Below, piece by piece: positions 32,583-41,501 of a stretch of 64,000 bases of DNA (positions within the stretch are counted from its first letter, which is position 1; every line of letters begins with the position of its first letter). The notes below the pieces were generated by a model, which had not been told where the DNA came from, made no database searches, and worked only from the letters and a program-made list of their open reading frames with translations. A program made the translations under genes and the position numbers. Source of the stretch: JACCWP01 sp963801045 (GTDB lineage: Bacteria > Actinomycetota > Actinomycetes > Propionibacteriales > Nocardioidaceae); contig CAWDDC010000004.1 in assembly GCA_963801045.1 (NCBI GenBank), positions 434,001 to 498,000 on the forward strand, given 5' to 3'.

Positions 32583-33611
32583 ATGGACGGGACGCGGGCA
32601 CCCGCTGAGCGCGGCCTCGACCTCGTGGCGGTCGAGCGATACCTGACCGACGTCCTCGACCTCTCCGGCCCGCTGCGCGCCGAGCTCGTCGAGGGCGGCA
32701 AGTCCAACCTGACCTACCGGTTGACCGACGGCGACGGCGCGTGGGCGCTGCGGCGTCCGCCGCTGGGTGTCCTGACGCCCAAGGCGCACGACATGGCCAG
32801 GGAGTTCCGGGTGATGGCGGCCCTGACCGACACCGCGGTGCCCGTGCCGCCGGCGGTGCACCTGTGCGAGGACCCGTCGGTCACCGGGGCACCGTTCAAC
32901 CTGACGGCGTGGGTGGACGGACGCGTCCTCGTCTCGGCCGACGACGCCCGTACCCTCAGCGAGGCGCAGGCGAGGGAGTGCTCGCTGGCTCTCGTCCACG
33001 TGCTCGCCGGACTGCACGCCGTCGAGCCCGCCGGCGTCGGCCTCGAGGACTTCGGCCGGCCAGCGGGCTTCCTCGGCCGCCAGGTGCGGCTGTGGTGGAG
33101 CCAGTGGGAGCGCATCAGCTTCCGCGAGGTCGCGGGTGTCGACCGCCTGTACGAGCGGCTCGCCCGCGACGTCCCGGACCGGTCGCGAGGCACGATCGTG
33201 CACGGCGACTACCGCCTGGACAACACCATCGTCGCCTCGGACGACCCGAGCCGGATCCGTGCGGTCGTCGACTGGGAGATGGCCGCGCTGGGCCACCCGA
33301 CCATGGACGTGGCGGTGCTCCTCGCGTACTGGGACGAGGACTGCGCGACCCTGCTCGGCGGCAGCCACGCGGTGAGCGCCAATCCCGGTTTCCTGTCCGC
33401 CGATGCGCTGGTCTCCGCCTACGAGGAGACCACCGGGCGGCCGGTTGACGACCTCGAGTTCTGCCGCGGGCTGGCGTTCTTCAAGCTCGCCGTGATCGCG
33501 GAGGGGATCCACGCCCGGCACACGCAGGGGCTCACGGTGGGCGCCGGCTTCGACCGGGTGGGCGAGGCGACGGAGATCTTCGTGGCCAAGGGCCTGGAGC
33601 AGCTCGCGTGA
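32583..33611 (+). CDS. APH-fold phosphotransferase (LvaA / ACAD11 kinase-domain-like)
   Basis: 342 residues of the aminoglycoside/choline kinase fold. The nucleotide lobe has VEGGKSNLTYRL and WALRRPPLG. The catalytic loop is VHGDYRLDNTIV, with D and N, and the metal-binding Asp is in VVDWEMAALG. In human ACAD10/11 this type of kinase domain is fused to an acyl-CoA dehydrogenase, and bacterial LvaA phosphorylates 4-hydroxyacyl-CoA. Here kinase and dehydrogenase are divergent neighbours. The stop overlaps the acyl-CoA ligase start (GTGA). An antibiotic kinase role is unlikely given the context. Confidence 0.9.
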   Translation: MDGTRAPAERGLDLVAVERYLTDVLDLSGPLRAELVEGGKSNLTYRLTDGDGAWALRRPPLGVLTPKAHDMAREFRVMAALTDTAVPVPPAVHLCEDPSVTGAPFNLTAWVDGRVLVSADDARTLSEAQARECSLALVHVLAGLHAVEPAGVGLEDFGRPAGFLGRQVRLWWSQWERISFREVAGVDRLYERLARDVPDRSRGTIVHGDYRLDNTIVASDDPSRIRAVVDWEMAALGHPTMDVAVLLAYWDEDCATLLGGSHAVSANPGFLSADALVSAYEETTGRPVDDLEFCRGLAFFKLAVIAEGIHARHTQGLTVGAGFDRVGEATEIFVAKGLEQLA

Positions 33612-35188
33612 CCGACTCGTCGACTGGCACCCCGTTCGGCGGTCCCGTGCTGACCCCGGCGACCTTCCTCGAGCGCGCCCGTACGAGCCACGGTGAGCGG
33701 GTCGCCGTCATCGACGGCGACGTGTCGTACACCTATGCGGAGCTGGCGGACCGCGCGCAGCGGCTGGCGTGGGCAGTGCGCGACCGCGCCGGTGGGCGAC
33801 CGGTCGCCCTGCTCAGCCCGAACAGCCACCTGATGGTGGAGGCGCACTTCGCCGTCCCCTCGGCCGGCGTGCCGATGGTGCCGCTGAACATCCGGCTGTC
33901 GGCCCGCGAGCTCGGCTACGTCGTCGACCACGCCGACGCCGCCCTGCTGCTGTACGACGCCGAGCTCGAGGACCTGGCGCGAGCCGTGCACGAGCTGGTG
34001 CCGGGGCTGGCGACGGTGCGCCACGGTGGGGCCGACGACGAGTACGAGCAGCTGCTGTCCACCGCCGTCGCGTGCGAGCTCCCCACCGTCGACGAGCTGG
34101 ACGTGCTGAGCATCAACTACACCAGCGGCACGACGGGCAGGCCCAAGGGCGTGCGCTGTCATCACCGCGGTGGCTACGTCCAGGCCCTCGCGCAGATCGG
34201 CCACGCGCAGCTGGACGTGTCCACGGTCGAGCTGTGGACGCTGCCGATGTTCCACTGCAACGGGTGGGGGTACGTCTGGGCGCTCACCGCCGTCGGCGCC
34301 ACGCAGGTCTGTACCCGGGCCGTCGACGGGGACTCGATGTGGTCGCTGATCCACGAGCACCGGGTCACCCATCTCAACGGCGCGCCGACCGTGCTCACCG
34401 CCCTCGCCGACGCGTCCACGGCGCGGCCCCTTCCGGCCGGGCACCGGCTGGACGTGGGCACCGGGGGAGCCCCGCCGACACCGGCCCTGCTGGCCCGGCT
34501 CGAGTCGCTCGGCGCGCACGTGACCCACCTCTACGGGCTGACCGAGACGTTCGGTCCCGCGCTGATCTGCGACTGGCGACCGGCCTGGGACGAGCTGCCC
34601 GGCGAGGAGCAGGCCCGGCTGCGGGCCCGGCAGGGCGTGCGCACGCTCGGGATCGACGCGGTCGGCGTGCTGGACGAGTCCGGCGAGGAGGTGCCGTGGG
34701 ACGGGAGCACGATGGGTGAGATCGCGGTGCGCGGGCAGACGGTCATGCTCGGCTACCACCAGGACGAGGCCGCGACCGACGACGTCAACCGTGACGGCAT
34801 GTTCCTGACCGGCGACCTCGCGGTGCGCGACCCGGACGGCTACGTCCGGATCCTCGACCGCAGCAAGGACACCATCATCTCCGGCGGCGAGAACATCGCC
34901 AGCATCGAGGTCGAGAACGCGCTCTCCGAGCACCCGGCGGTGCTGGAGGTCGCGGTGGTGGCGGTGCCCGACGAGCGCTGGGGCGAGGTGCCGGCGGCGT
35001 ACGTCACCCTGCGCCAGGGCCAGGACGCCGAGGCGGATGAGCTGGTCGAGCACGTGCGGGAGCGGTTGGCGCACTTCAAGGCGCCGAAGTACGTCTTCTT
35101 CGGCCCCCTTCCCAAGACGGGCACCGGCAAGATCCAGAAGTACCTGCTGCGTGAGCAGGCGGTCGGCGACTCCGGGCAGGGTGGCTGA
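33608..35188 (+). CDS. AMP-forming acyl-CoA synthetase
   Basis: 526 residues of the ANL superfamily. The P-loop is NYTSGTTGRPKGV, A5 is LYGLTETFG, A7 is FLTGDLAVRDPDG, A8 is RSKDTIISGGENI, and the catalytic Lys is in TGTGKIQKYLL. It activates a carboxylic acid to its CoA thioester, which the kinase and dehydrogenase next door could then process. GTG 33608 overlaps the kinase stop by four bases, so kinase and ligase are co-translated. It is the last gene of this two-gene operon; the sigma gene converges eight bases beyond. Confidence 0.93.
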   Translation: MTDSSTGTPFGGPVLTPATFLERARTSHGERVAVIDGDVSYTYAELADRAQRLAWAVRDRAGGRPVALLSPNSHLMVEAHFAVPSAGVPMVPLNIRLSARELGYVVDHADAALLLYDAELEDLARAVHELVPGLATVRHGGADDEYEQLLSTAVACELPTVDELDVLSINYTSGTTGRPKGVRCHHRGGYVQALAQIGHAQLDVSTVELWTLPMFHCNGWGYVWALTAVGATQVCTRAVDGDSMWSLIHEHRVTHLNGAPTVLTALADASTARPLPAGHRLDVGTGGAPPTPALLARLESLGAHVTHLYGLTETFGPALICDWRPAWDELPGEEQARLRARQGVRTLGIDAVGVLDESGEEVPWDGSTMGEIAVRGQTVMLGYHQDEAATDDVNRDGMFLTGDLAVRDPDGYVRILDRSKDTIISGGENIASIEVENALSEHPAVLEVAVVAVPDERWGEVPAAYVTLRQGQDAEADELVEHVRERLAHFKAPKYVFFGPLPKTGTGKIQKYLLREQAVGDSGQGG

Positions 35189-35196
35189 CCGCTTCC

Positions 35197-36147
35197 TCAC
35201 GTGGGCAGGCTCTGCGGCAGCCCGAGCTGGTCGAACCACCGTGGTCCGAACGTGGTGATCTCGGCGATCGCGTCGTCCTCGATCCGCAGCACGTCGAGCT
35301 TGAACCCGCGGAACTCCCTGTCGCCGGGCCGCTTGAGATAGCTCGCCGCCGTCGGCATCCGGTTGACCATCGTCGGCAGCAGCCGCCAGTCGCCGTCGCG
35401 CTCCGGACCGAACGCGCGCTCCAGGAGCGGCGCGATCGCGTCCCGCCCGTCGAAGCACATCGGCGCGGGCGGCATGGTGATGCGCAGGTCGGTCGCGGCG
35501 ATGGCCACCGCGGCCGCCGCGTCGCACCGCTGGTGGGCGTCGATGAACCGGTCCAGCAGCTCACGCTCGGCCGCGCTCGGCTCCTGCGCGGTCCAGTCGT
35601 TGCGGTGCGACGGCAGGTGCTGCTTCATCGTCGACCGCGCCCGTTGCAGCGCGCTGTTGGCCGCTGCCACGCTGGTCTCGAGCAGCACGGCCGTCTCGGC
35701 GGCGGGCATGCCGAGCACCTCGCGCGCGAGCAGGGCGGCTCGCTGCCGCGGCGGCAGCACCTGCAGCGCCGCCAGGAACGCGAGCTCGATCGTCTCGCGC
35801 GCGACCGCCAGCACGTCGGGGCCGGCCTCGTCCGAGACGACCTGGTCGAGCACGGTGTCCGGGTACGGCGTCAGCCAGCTGACCTCCGCGTACGAGTGCA
35901 GCTCCGGCACCCGCCGTCCCTTCGCCCGGATCATGTCCAGGCAGGTGTTCGTCGCGATGCGGTAGAGCCACGCCCGCAGGTGATCGCCGTCGAACGTCTC
36001 CCAGCTGCGCCACGCCCGGAGGAAGGTCTCCTGGACGGCGTCCTCGGCGTCGTCGTACGAGGCGAGCATGCGGTAGCAGTGCACGTGCAGCTCCCGGCGG
36101 TGCCGCTCGGTGGCCGCCGCGAACTCTTCCTCGACGCGCACGCTCAC
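35197..36147 (-). CDS. ECF sigma factor with C-terminal SnoaL-like domain (SigG type)
   Basis: 316 residues. Region 2 is VHCYRMLASYDDAEDAVQET plus FLRAWRSWETF, and region 4 is LPPRQRAALLAREVLGM followed by the HTH MPAAETAVLLETSVAAANSA. A SnoaL/NTF2-type domain (about 200-310) follows, which in such sigma factors controls activity in place of a separate anti-sigma factor. The match is to the SigG/TIGR02960 type. The start is GTG 36147, one base after the stop of the VOC gene, so the pair forms an operon. This arrangement suggests the VOC protein or its ligand is linked to signal sensing. Confidence 0.9.
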   Translation of the reverse strand: MSVRVEEEFAAATERHRRELHVHCYRMLASYDDAEDAVQETFLRAWRSWETFDGDHLRAWLYRIATNTCLDMIRAKGRRVPELHSYAEVSWLTPYPDTVLDQVVSDEAGPDVLAVARETIELAFLAALQVLPPRQRAALLAREVLGMPAAETAVLLETSVAAANSALQRARSTMKQHLPSHRNDWTAQEPSAAERELLDRFIDAHQRCDAAAAVAIAATDLRITMPPAPMCFDGRDAIAPLLERAFGPERDGDWRLLPTMVNRMPTAASYLKRPGDREFRGFKLDVLRIEDDAIAEITTFGPRWFDQLGLPQSLPT

Positions 36148-36148
36148 G

Positions 36149-36562
36149 TCAGCCGCGCGGGTTGACGTGCTGGACCGCCCACGAGTTGCCGTCGGGGTCG
36201 GAGAAGAAGATGAACGAGCCGTAGTCGCGGCGCTCCGGGTCGGGGCCGGGCGTCATCGCGCCGTCCTCGAAGTGCTGGATGCCGCCGTGCGTGACGTCGT
36301 TCGCGTCCAGGTGTGCCAGCGCGGCCTCGATGTCCTCGACGACCAGGTGCATGCCCTTGGTGGTGCCCGGCTCCCCGGCGCCGACATTGATGCCGATGGT
36401 GATCGAGCACGCGGACCCGGGGGGAGTCATCTGGACCACGCGGAACGACTCGCCCATGTCGTGGTCGACGTCGAGGTGGAAGCCGAGCTGTTCGGTGTAG
36501 AAGGCCTTCGCGCGGTCGACGTCGCTCACCCCGACGATGATCAGCTCGAGCTTCCAGTCCAT
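36149..36562 (-). CDS. VOC-family (glyoxalase-like) protein
   Basis: 137 residues of the vicinal-oxygen-chelate fold: LELIIVGVSDVDRAKAFYTE, LGFHLDVDHDMGESFRVVQM, GMHLVVEDIEAALAHLDAND and FFSDPDGNSWAVQHV. Residues in the metal positions are partly kept (H in GMHLVV, D in DPDGN). ATG 36562 has GAGGAG seven bases upstream; the open frame extends further but without support. It is the first gene of the operon with the SigG-like sigma factor. It may be a binding protein, dioxygenase or resistance protein. Confidence 0.85.
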   Translation of the reverse strand: MDWKLELIIVGVSDVDRAKAFYTEQLGFHLDVDHDMGESFRVVQMTPPGSACSITIGINVGAGEPGTTKGMHLVVEDIEAALAHLDANDVTHGGIQHFEDGAMTPGPDPERRDYGSFIFFSDPDGNSWAVQHVNPRG

Positions 36563-36744
36563 GACGTTCTCCTCGTTCCTGGGGCGTCCCCGCCCACCGG
36601 GTGTGGTCCTGTGCACGGTGAAACGACCGCAGGCGCGAGAACTCATCGGTGCACCGATGATCCGTACCACGAAGGTGAACGACGGTGGTCGGTCCGGCGT
36701 CCGGTCGGTGCCTCCGGTTTCGCGAATGTCCGATTCAGGGCAGC

Positions 36745-37896
36745 ATGCCCGGCATGAGACCGATCGTCACTCTCGCCGCCGCCGGACTGAGCGCCACCCT
36801 CGCCCTGGGCGCCGCCGTCGCTGTGCCGTCGGCCGCCGCGCCAGCGCCCGCCGAGACCCAGGCAGACACCGCCCGGCAGGTGGCCAGACCGCTGGTGCTC
36901 GGGCACCGCGGCGCCTCCGGCTACCGGCCGGAGCACACCCTCGCGTCGTACCGGCTCGCGATCAGGCTTGGCGCCGACTACATCGAGCCCGACCTCGTCG
37001 CCACCAAGGACGGCGTGCTGGTCGCGCGGCACGAGAACGTCATCACCGACACGACCGACGTCGCCGAGCACCCGGAGTTCGCCGCCCGCGAGACCACGAA
37101 GACGATCGACGGCACCGCGGTCACCGGCTGGTTCACCGAGGACTTCACCCTCGCCGAGCTGCGCACCCTGCGCGCCGTCGAGCGGCTCCCCGACCTGCGA
37201 CCGGGCAACACCGTCTACGACGGCCGGTTCCGGGTGCCGACGTTCGAGCAGGTGCTCGACCTGCTGGACCGGTACGAGGCGCGCACCGGTGACCGGGTCG
37301 GCGTGTACCCCGAGACCAAGCACCCGACGTACTTCCGCTCGATCGGGCTGCCGCTCGAGCGCCGGCTGGTCGCCGAGCTGGACGAGCACGACCTGGACAC
37401 GTACCGCTCGAAGGTGTTCGTGCAGAGCTTCGAGACCCGCAACCTGCGGCTGCTCAACCGGCTGACGTCGAACAAGATCATCCAGCTGCTCGACGCGACC
37501 GGCGCACCGTACGACTTCGTCGCCAGCGGCGACCCGCGCACCTACGCCGACCTGGTGACGCCCGAGGGGCTCAGGTTCATCGCGCAGTACGCCGACGGCA
37601 TCGGGCCGAACAAGAACCTGGTGATCCCGCGCGACGAGGACGACTTCCTGCTCGACCCGACCACCCTGGTCGACGACGCGCACGCCGAGTCCCTGCTGGT
37701 GCACGCGTTCACGTTCCGCAGCGAGAACGAGTTCCTGCCGGCGGACCTGCGCCGCGGTGACGACCCCGCCGAGCACGGTGAGGCGATCGCCGAGGACCTG
37801 CTGTTCCTGCAGCAGGGGCTGGACGGCTTCTTCACCGACTTCCCCGACACCGGCGTGAAGGCCCGGGACCTCTACGTGCGTCGGCCGGCTGGCTGA
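36745..37896 (+). CDS. Secreted glycerophosphodiester phosphodiesterase
   Basis: 383 residues. The signal peptide runs to about residue 33 (PIVTLAAAGLSATLALGAAV, then PSAAA). The GDPD catalytic motif is LGHRGASGYRPEHTLASY, the metal ligands continue in YIEPDLVATKDGVLVARHE, and Glu in YPETKHP. It probably hydrolyses glycerophosphodiesters, or teichoic-acid-type polymers, outside the cell. ATG 36745 has AGGG close upstream; ATG 36754 is an alternative. It is divergent from the VOC gene and convergent with the ABC exporter genes. Confidence 0.92.
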   Translation: MPGMRPIVTLAAAGLSATLALGAAVAVPSAAAPAPAETQADTARQVARPLVLGHRGASGYRPEHTLASYRLAIRLGADYIEPDLVATKDGVLVARHENVITDTTDVAEHPEFAARETTKTIDGTAVTGWFTEDFTLAELRTLRAVERLPDLRPGNTVYDGRFRVPTFEQVLDLLDRYEARTGDRVGVYPETKHPTYFRSIGLPLERRLVAELDEHDLDTYRSKVFVQSFETRNLRLLNRLTSNKIIQLLDATGAPYDFVASGDPRTYADLVTPEGLRFIAQYADGIGPNKNLVIPRDEDDFLLDPTTLVDDAHAESLLVHAFTFRSENEFLPADLRRGDDPAEHGEAIAEDLLFLQQGLDGFFTDFPDTGVKARDLYVRRPAG

Positions 37897-37924
37897 CGGC
37901 GCGCGCACGGTCACGTCCAGCAGG

Positions 37925-39718
37925 TCACGTCCGGGCGGGCTCGCCGTGCCACGACCGCCACAGGTCGGCGTACGACCCGTCGGAGTCGATCAGCTCGTCG
38001 TGCGGCCCGATCTCGGCGATCCGGCCGTCCTCGACGACCGCCACCCGGTCGGCGTCGTGCGCGGAGAACAGCCGGTGCGCGATCGCGACCACGGTGCGGC
38101 CCTCGAGCACCGCGGCCAGCGAACGCTCCAGGTGCCGCGCCGACCGGGGGTCGATCAGCGACGTGGCCTCGTCGAGCACCAGCGTGTGCGGATCCGCGAG
38201 GACCAGCCGCGCGAGCGCGACCTGCTGGGCCTGCGGCGGCGTGAGCACGTACCCGCCCTGGCCCACGGCCGTGTCCAGTCCGGCGGGCAGCTCCTCGGCC
38301 CAGTCCATGGCGTCCACGGCGTCCAGCGCCTCCCACAGCCGGCGGTCGAGCTCCTCCGACCACCCGTCGCCGTCCACGGCGCCGTCGTCGAGGACGGGGT
38401 CGAGTGCCATCGCGAGGTTGACCCGCAGGCTGCCCATGAACACGTGGTGCTCCTGGGTCACCAGCGCGACGTGCCCGCGCAGCTCGTCCAGCGGCAGCTC
38501 GGTGACCCCGACGCCGCCGACGGTCACGCTGCCGGCACGCGGCGGGTGGATGCCCGCGAGCAGCCGGCCCAGCGTCGACTTGCCCGCACCGGACGGGCCC
38601 ACCATCGCCAGCCGCTCGCCGACCCGCAGCTCGAGGTCGACGCCGTGCAGCACGTCGCGGCCCTCGCGGTAGGAGAACCGCACCTCGCGCGCCGCGAGCT
38701 CCTCGTCGTGCGGCTGCCGCCCCGTCGGCGTCCGGTCGTCGGGCACCTCGGCGACGCCGAGCAGCCGGGCCAGCGACGCGCCCGCCATCTGCAGCTCGTC
38801 CAGCCACGAGATCAGCCGGTCGACGGGGTCGATCAGCTGCTGCACGTACAGCGTCGCTGCCGTCACCGCACCCAGGCCGACCTGGCCCTGGTAGTACAGC
38901 CAGCCACCGAACACCAGTGTCGCCACCGTCGGCACCAGGTAACCGAACTCGACCACCGGGATCCAGACCGTGCGCAGGAAGAGCGTCGCCCGCTCGGCGG
39001 CGTACGACGCCCCGATGTCGTCGTCGGTGCGGACGGTGCGCGCGCGCTGCAGCCCCAGCGCCTCGACCGTGCGGGCACCCTCGACGGTCTCGGCGACCCC
39101 GGCGTTGATGTCGGCGTAGGACGCGCTCTCGCGCAGGTACGCGGGCGTGGCCCGCTTGAGGTACCAGCGGGTGCCCACCCAGAGCAGGGGAACGCCGGCA
39201 ACCAGCGGCACGAACACCCACAGCCCGACGACGAGGCACGCGGCAACGGTGAACACCATGGTGATCAGCGCGATCACCGTCTCCGGCACGGCGTAGCGCA
39301 GCGACCAGCCGAGCTGGTCGACGTCGCGGGACGTGCGGGTCAGCAGGTCGCCGGTGCCCGCCCGCTCGACGGTGCCGACAGGCAGCCCCAGCGCGTCGTC
39401 GACGAAGTCCTCGCGCAGCTCGGCGAGCGCCCGTTCGCCCAGCACCGACGAGGTGTAGCGGGCGTACCGGGTGAGCACGGTCTGCGCGACCAGGAAGCCG
39501 GCCAGCCAGAGCACGACCCGGTCGACGTCTGCCGTGGTCGTGCCGTCCTCGACGCTCTGCACGAGGTCGCCCAGCAGCCAGGGTCCGGCCAGGCCGGCGA
39601 TCGCGGCCAGCACGTGCAGCGCGACCGAGCGCCACAGCTCCCGCGGGTGTCGACGCGCGAGCGAACGGGCGTAGCGGCGGACCTGGCGGGTGTCCGCGAC
39701 CGGGAGGTTCTGCTTCAT
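37925..39718 (-). CDS. ABC exporter half-transporter, ATP-hydrolysing subunit with degenerate signature
   Basis: 597 residues: an exporter membrane domain (about 20-320) and a nucleotide-binding domain. Walker A is VGPSGAGKST (374-382), the Q-loop is VTQEHHVF, Walker B is LVLDEATS with E517, and the switch is IAHRL. The LSGGQ signature is replaced by LTPPQAQQ (492-499). It has the parts needed to hold ATP but not the signature to act on its partner. Start ATG 39718 overlaps... the upstream partner's stop (39715) by four bases, so the two are co-translated and should form a heterodimer. Substrate (drug, lipid or peptide) unknown. Confidence 0.92.
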   Translation of the reverse strand: MKQNLPVADTRQVRRYARSLARRHPRELWRSVALHVLAAIAGLAGPWLLGDLVQSVEDGTTTADVDRVVLWLAGFLVAQTVLTRYARYTSSVLGERALAELREDFVDDALGLPVGTVERAGTGDLLTRTSRDVDQLGWSLRYAVPETVIALITMVFTVAACLVVGLWVFVPLVAGVPLLWVGTRWYLKRATPAYLRESASYADINAGVAETVEGARTVEALGLQRARTVRTDDDIGASYAAERATLFLRTVWIPVVEFGYLVPTVATLVFGGWLYYQGQVGLGAVTAATLYVQQLIDPVDRLISWLDELQMAGASLARLLGVAEVPDDRTPTGRQPHDEELAAREVRFSYREGRDVLHGVDLELRVGERLAMVGPSGAGKSTLGRLLAGIHPPRAGSVTVGGVGVTELPLDELRGHVALVTQEHHVFMGSLRVNLAMALDPVLDDGAVDGDGWSEELDRRLWEALDAVDAMDWAEELPAGLDTAVGQGGYVLTPPQAQQVALARLVLADPHTLVLDEATSLIDPRSARHLERSLAAVLEGRTVVAIAHRLFSAHDADRVAVVEDGRIAEIGPHDELIDSDGSYADLWRSWHGEPART

Positions 39719-41418
39719 GCGTCCTCCCCCCGGGTGACGACCGCGCGGTAGCGCGGGTCGGTGTCCAGCAGGTGGCGGTGGTCGCCGGTGGCGGCCACGA
39801 CGCCGTCGACCAGGAAGGCGACCTCGTCGACCCGGTCGAGCAGCAGCGGGCTGGTGGTGGTGACCACGGTCGTGCGCCCCGCCCGGTGGTCCTGCAGCCG
39901 GGCGGCGATCCGGGCCTCGGTGTGCGCGTCGACGGCTGACGTCGGCTCGACCAGCACCAGCACGTCCGGGTCGGCCAGCAGCGCCCGGGCCAGCACCATC
40001 CGCTGGCGCTGCCCACCGGACAGGGACCGGCCACGCTCCTCGACGTCGGTGTCCCAGCCGTCCTCCGACGCCTCCAGCACGTCGGCTGCCGATGCCGTGT
40101 CGACGACGCGGGCCAGCGTCGCGTCGTCGGCCGTGCCCCGTACGTCGACGACGTCGCGCAGCCGGCCCCCGAACAGGGCGCTGCCGGTGTCACTCACCAG
40201 CACCCGCTCACGCACGTCGCGGCGGGTCGCGGCGGTGAGCGGCACCCCGCCGTACGTGACGTCGGCGTCGACGTACAGCCCCAGCCGGTCGGCCAGGTGC
40301 TCCGACTCCTCCGGCGTGTCGGCCACGACCGCCGTCATCAGCCCGGGCCGCACGACCAGACCGGACGCGGCGTCGACCAGCTCCCCCTCGCGGGGCAGCG
40401 GAACCGGCACGTCCGGGTCGGCCAGCGACGGCTGGACCCGCCAGAGCCGGCACACCCGGGCGGCCGCGACGTGGGCACGGATCAGCTTGTTGGCGAACTC
40501 GGTGGCCGTGCGCAGCGGCATCATCAGGAACGCGGCGTAGCCGTAGAACGCGACCAGCTCGCCGACGCTGATCTCGCCCTGCACGGCGAGCCGGGCGCCC
40601 AGCCACACGACCAGCACCACGAACATCCCGGGCAGCAGCACCTGCAGCGCGTCGAGCACCGACTGCAGCCGGGCCACCTGCACGCCGGCGTTGCGCACCC
40701 GTTGCGACTCGCGGGAGTAGCGGTCGTGGAAGACCCGCTCGCCCCCGATGCCGCGCAGTACCCGCAGCCCGCCCACGATGTCGGCGGCCAGGCCGTTGAG
40801 CCGGCCGGTCATCTCCCGCTGGGACAGCGTGCGGGTCTGCAGCGGCCTGAGCAGCGGGCCGATCGCGAGCAGCAGCGCAGGGACACCGATCAGCACGACC
40901 AGGCCGAGCGTCACCGAGGCGTCCAGCAGGATCAGCGCGACCACGACGAAGGACACGACGGAGCCGGCCATCCGGCCGAGGGTGTCCATCATGCCGCCGA
41001 TGTGCGCGAGGTCGGTCGCGCCGATGCTCACCACCTCACCGGTGGGCACCTGCTGCGGCAGCGCCGCGCCCACGTGCGTGCTGCGCCGGATGACCAGCTG
41101 CACGGTCCGGTAGGCCGCCGTCAGCCAGTTGGTCACCGAGAAGCGGTGCCGCATGACGCCGGCCACCGCGCCGACGACCCCGAGGCCCAGCAGCACGCCT
41201 GCCCACAGCAGCAGCCGTTCGCTGTCGCCGCCGGCCACGCCCTGGTCGATCGCCCGGCCGACCACTGCCGGGGTCAGCGCCTGGGCCAGCATCCACACGA
41301 TGCCGAAGGCCATCGCCGCCAGCAGGGTGTGCCACTGCCCCCGCGCCATCCACCACAACAGGCGGCCTGGCGAGCGGGTGTCGGGGACGCCGGGGTCGGC
41401 GAGGGGCAGGTGGCGCAT
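39715..41418 (-). CDS. ABC exporter half-transporter lacking Walker A
   Basis: 567 residues: an exporter membrane domain (about 25-315) and a nucleotide-binding domain of reduced type. The Walker A region reads MTAVVADTPEESEHL (about 361-375), with no glycine-rich loop or Lys. The Q-loop Gln is absent (LVSDTGS), the Walker B Asp is Val (VLVLVEPTS), and the switch His is lost (VVTTTSPLL). The signature LSGGQRQR (466-473) is perfect. It can therefore complete the partner's ATP site only. First gene of the pair; ATG 41418. Confidence 0.92.
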   Translation of the reverse strand: MRHLPLADPGVPDTRSPGRLLWWMARGQWHTLLAAMAFGIVWMLAQALTPAVVGRAIDQGVAGGDSERLLLWAGVLLGLGVVGAVAGVMRHRFSVTNWLTAAYRTVQLVIRRSTHVGAALPQQVPTGEVVSIGATDLAHIGGMMDTLGRMAGSVVSFVVVALILLDASVTLGLVVLIGVPALLLAIGPLLRPLQTRTLSQREMTGRLNGLAADIVGGLRVLRGIGGERVFHDRYSRESQRVRNAGVQVARLQSVLDALQVLLPGMFVVLVVWLGARLAVQGEISVGELVAFYGYAAFLMMPLRTATEFANKLIRAHVAAARVCRLWRVQPSLADPDVPVPLPREGELVDAASGLVVRPGLMTAVVADTPEESEHLADRLGLYVDADVTYGGVPLTAATRRDVRERVLVSDTGSALFGGRLRDVVDVRGTADDATLARVVDTASAADVLEASEDGWDTDVEERGRSLSGGQRQRMVLARALLADPDVLVLVEPTSAVDAHTEARIAARLQDHRAGRTTVVTTTSPLLLDRVDEVAFLVDGVVAATGDHRHLLDTDPRYRAVVTRGEDA

Positions 41419-41501
41419 AGCCCCCCAACGGTACGGACTACACCGGCCCCGCAGCGAACGGATTACGGAGCCACAGCCGTCACGCCGAGGTCAGTGCTGG
41501 T

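Noticed and set aside
32583..33611. Aminoglycoside resistance kinase
   Set aside because: The fold is shared, but coupling to an acyl-CoA ligase and the ACAD10/11-like neighbour point to acyl-CoA metabolism.
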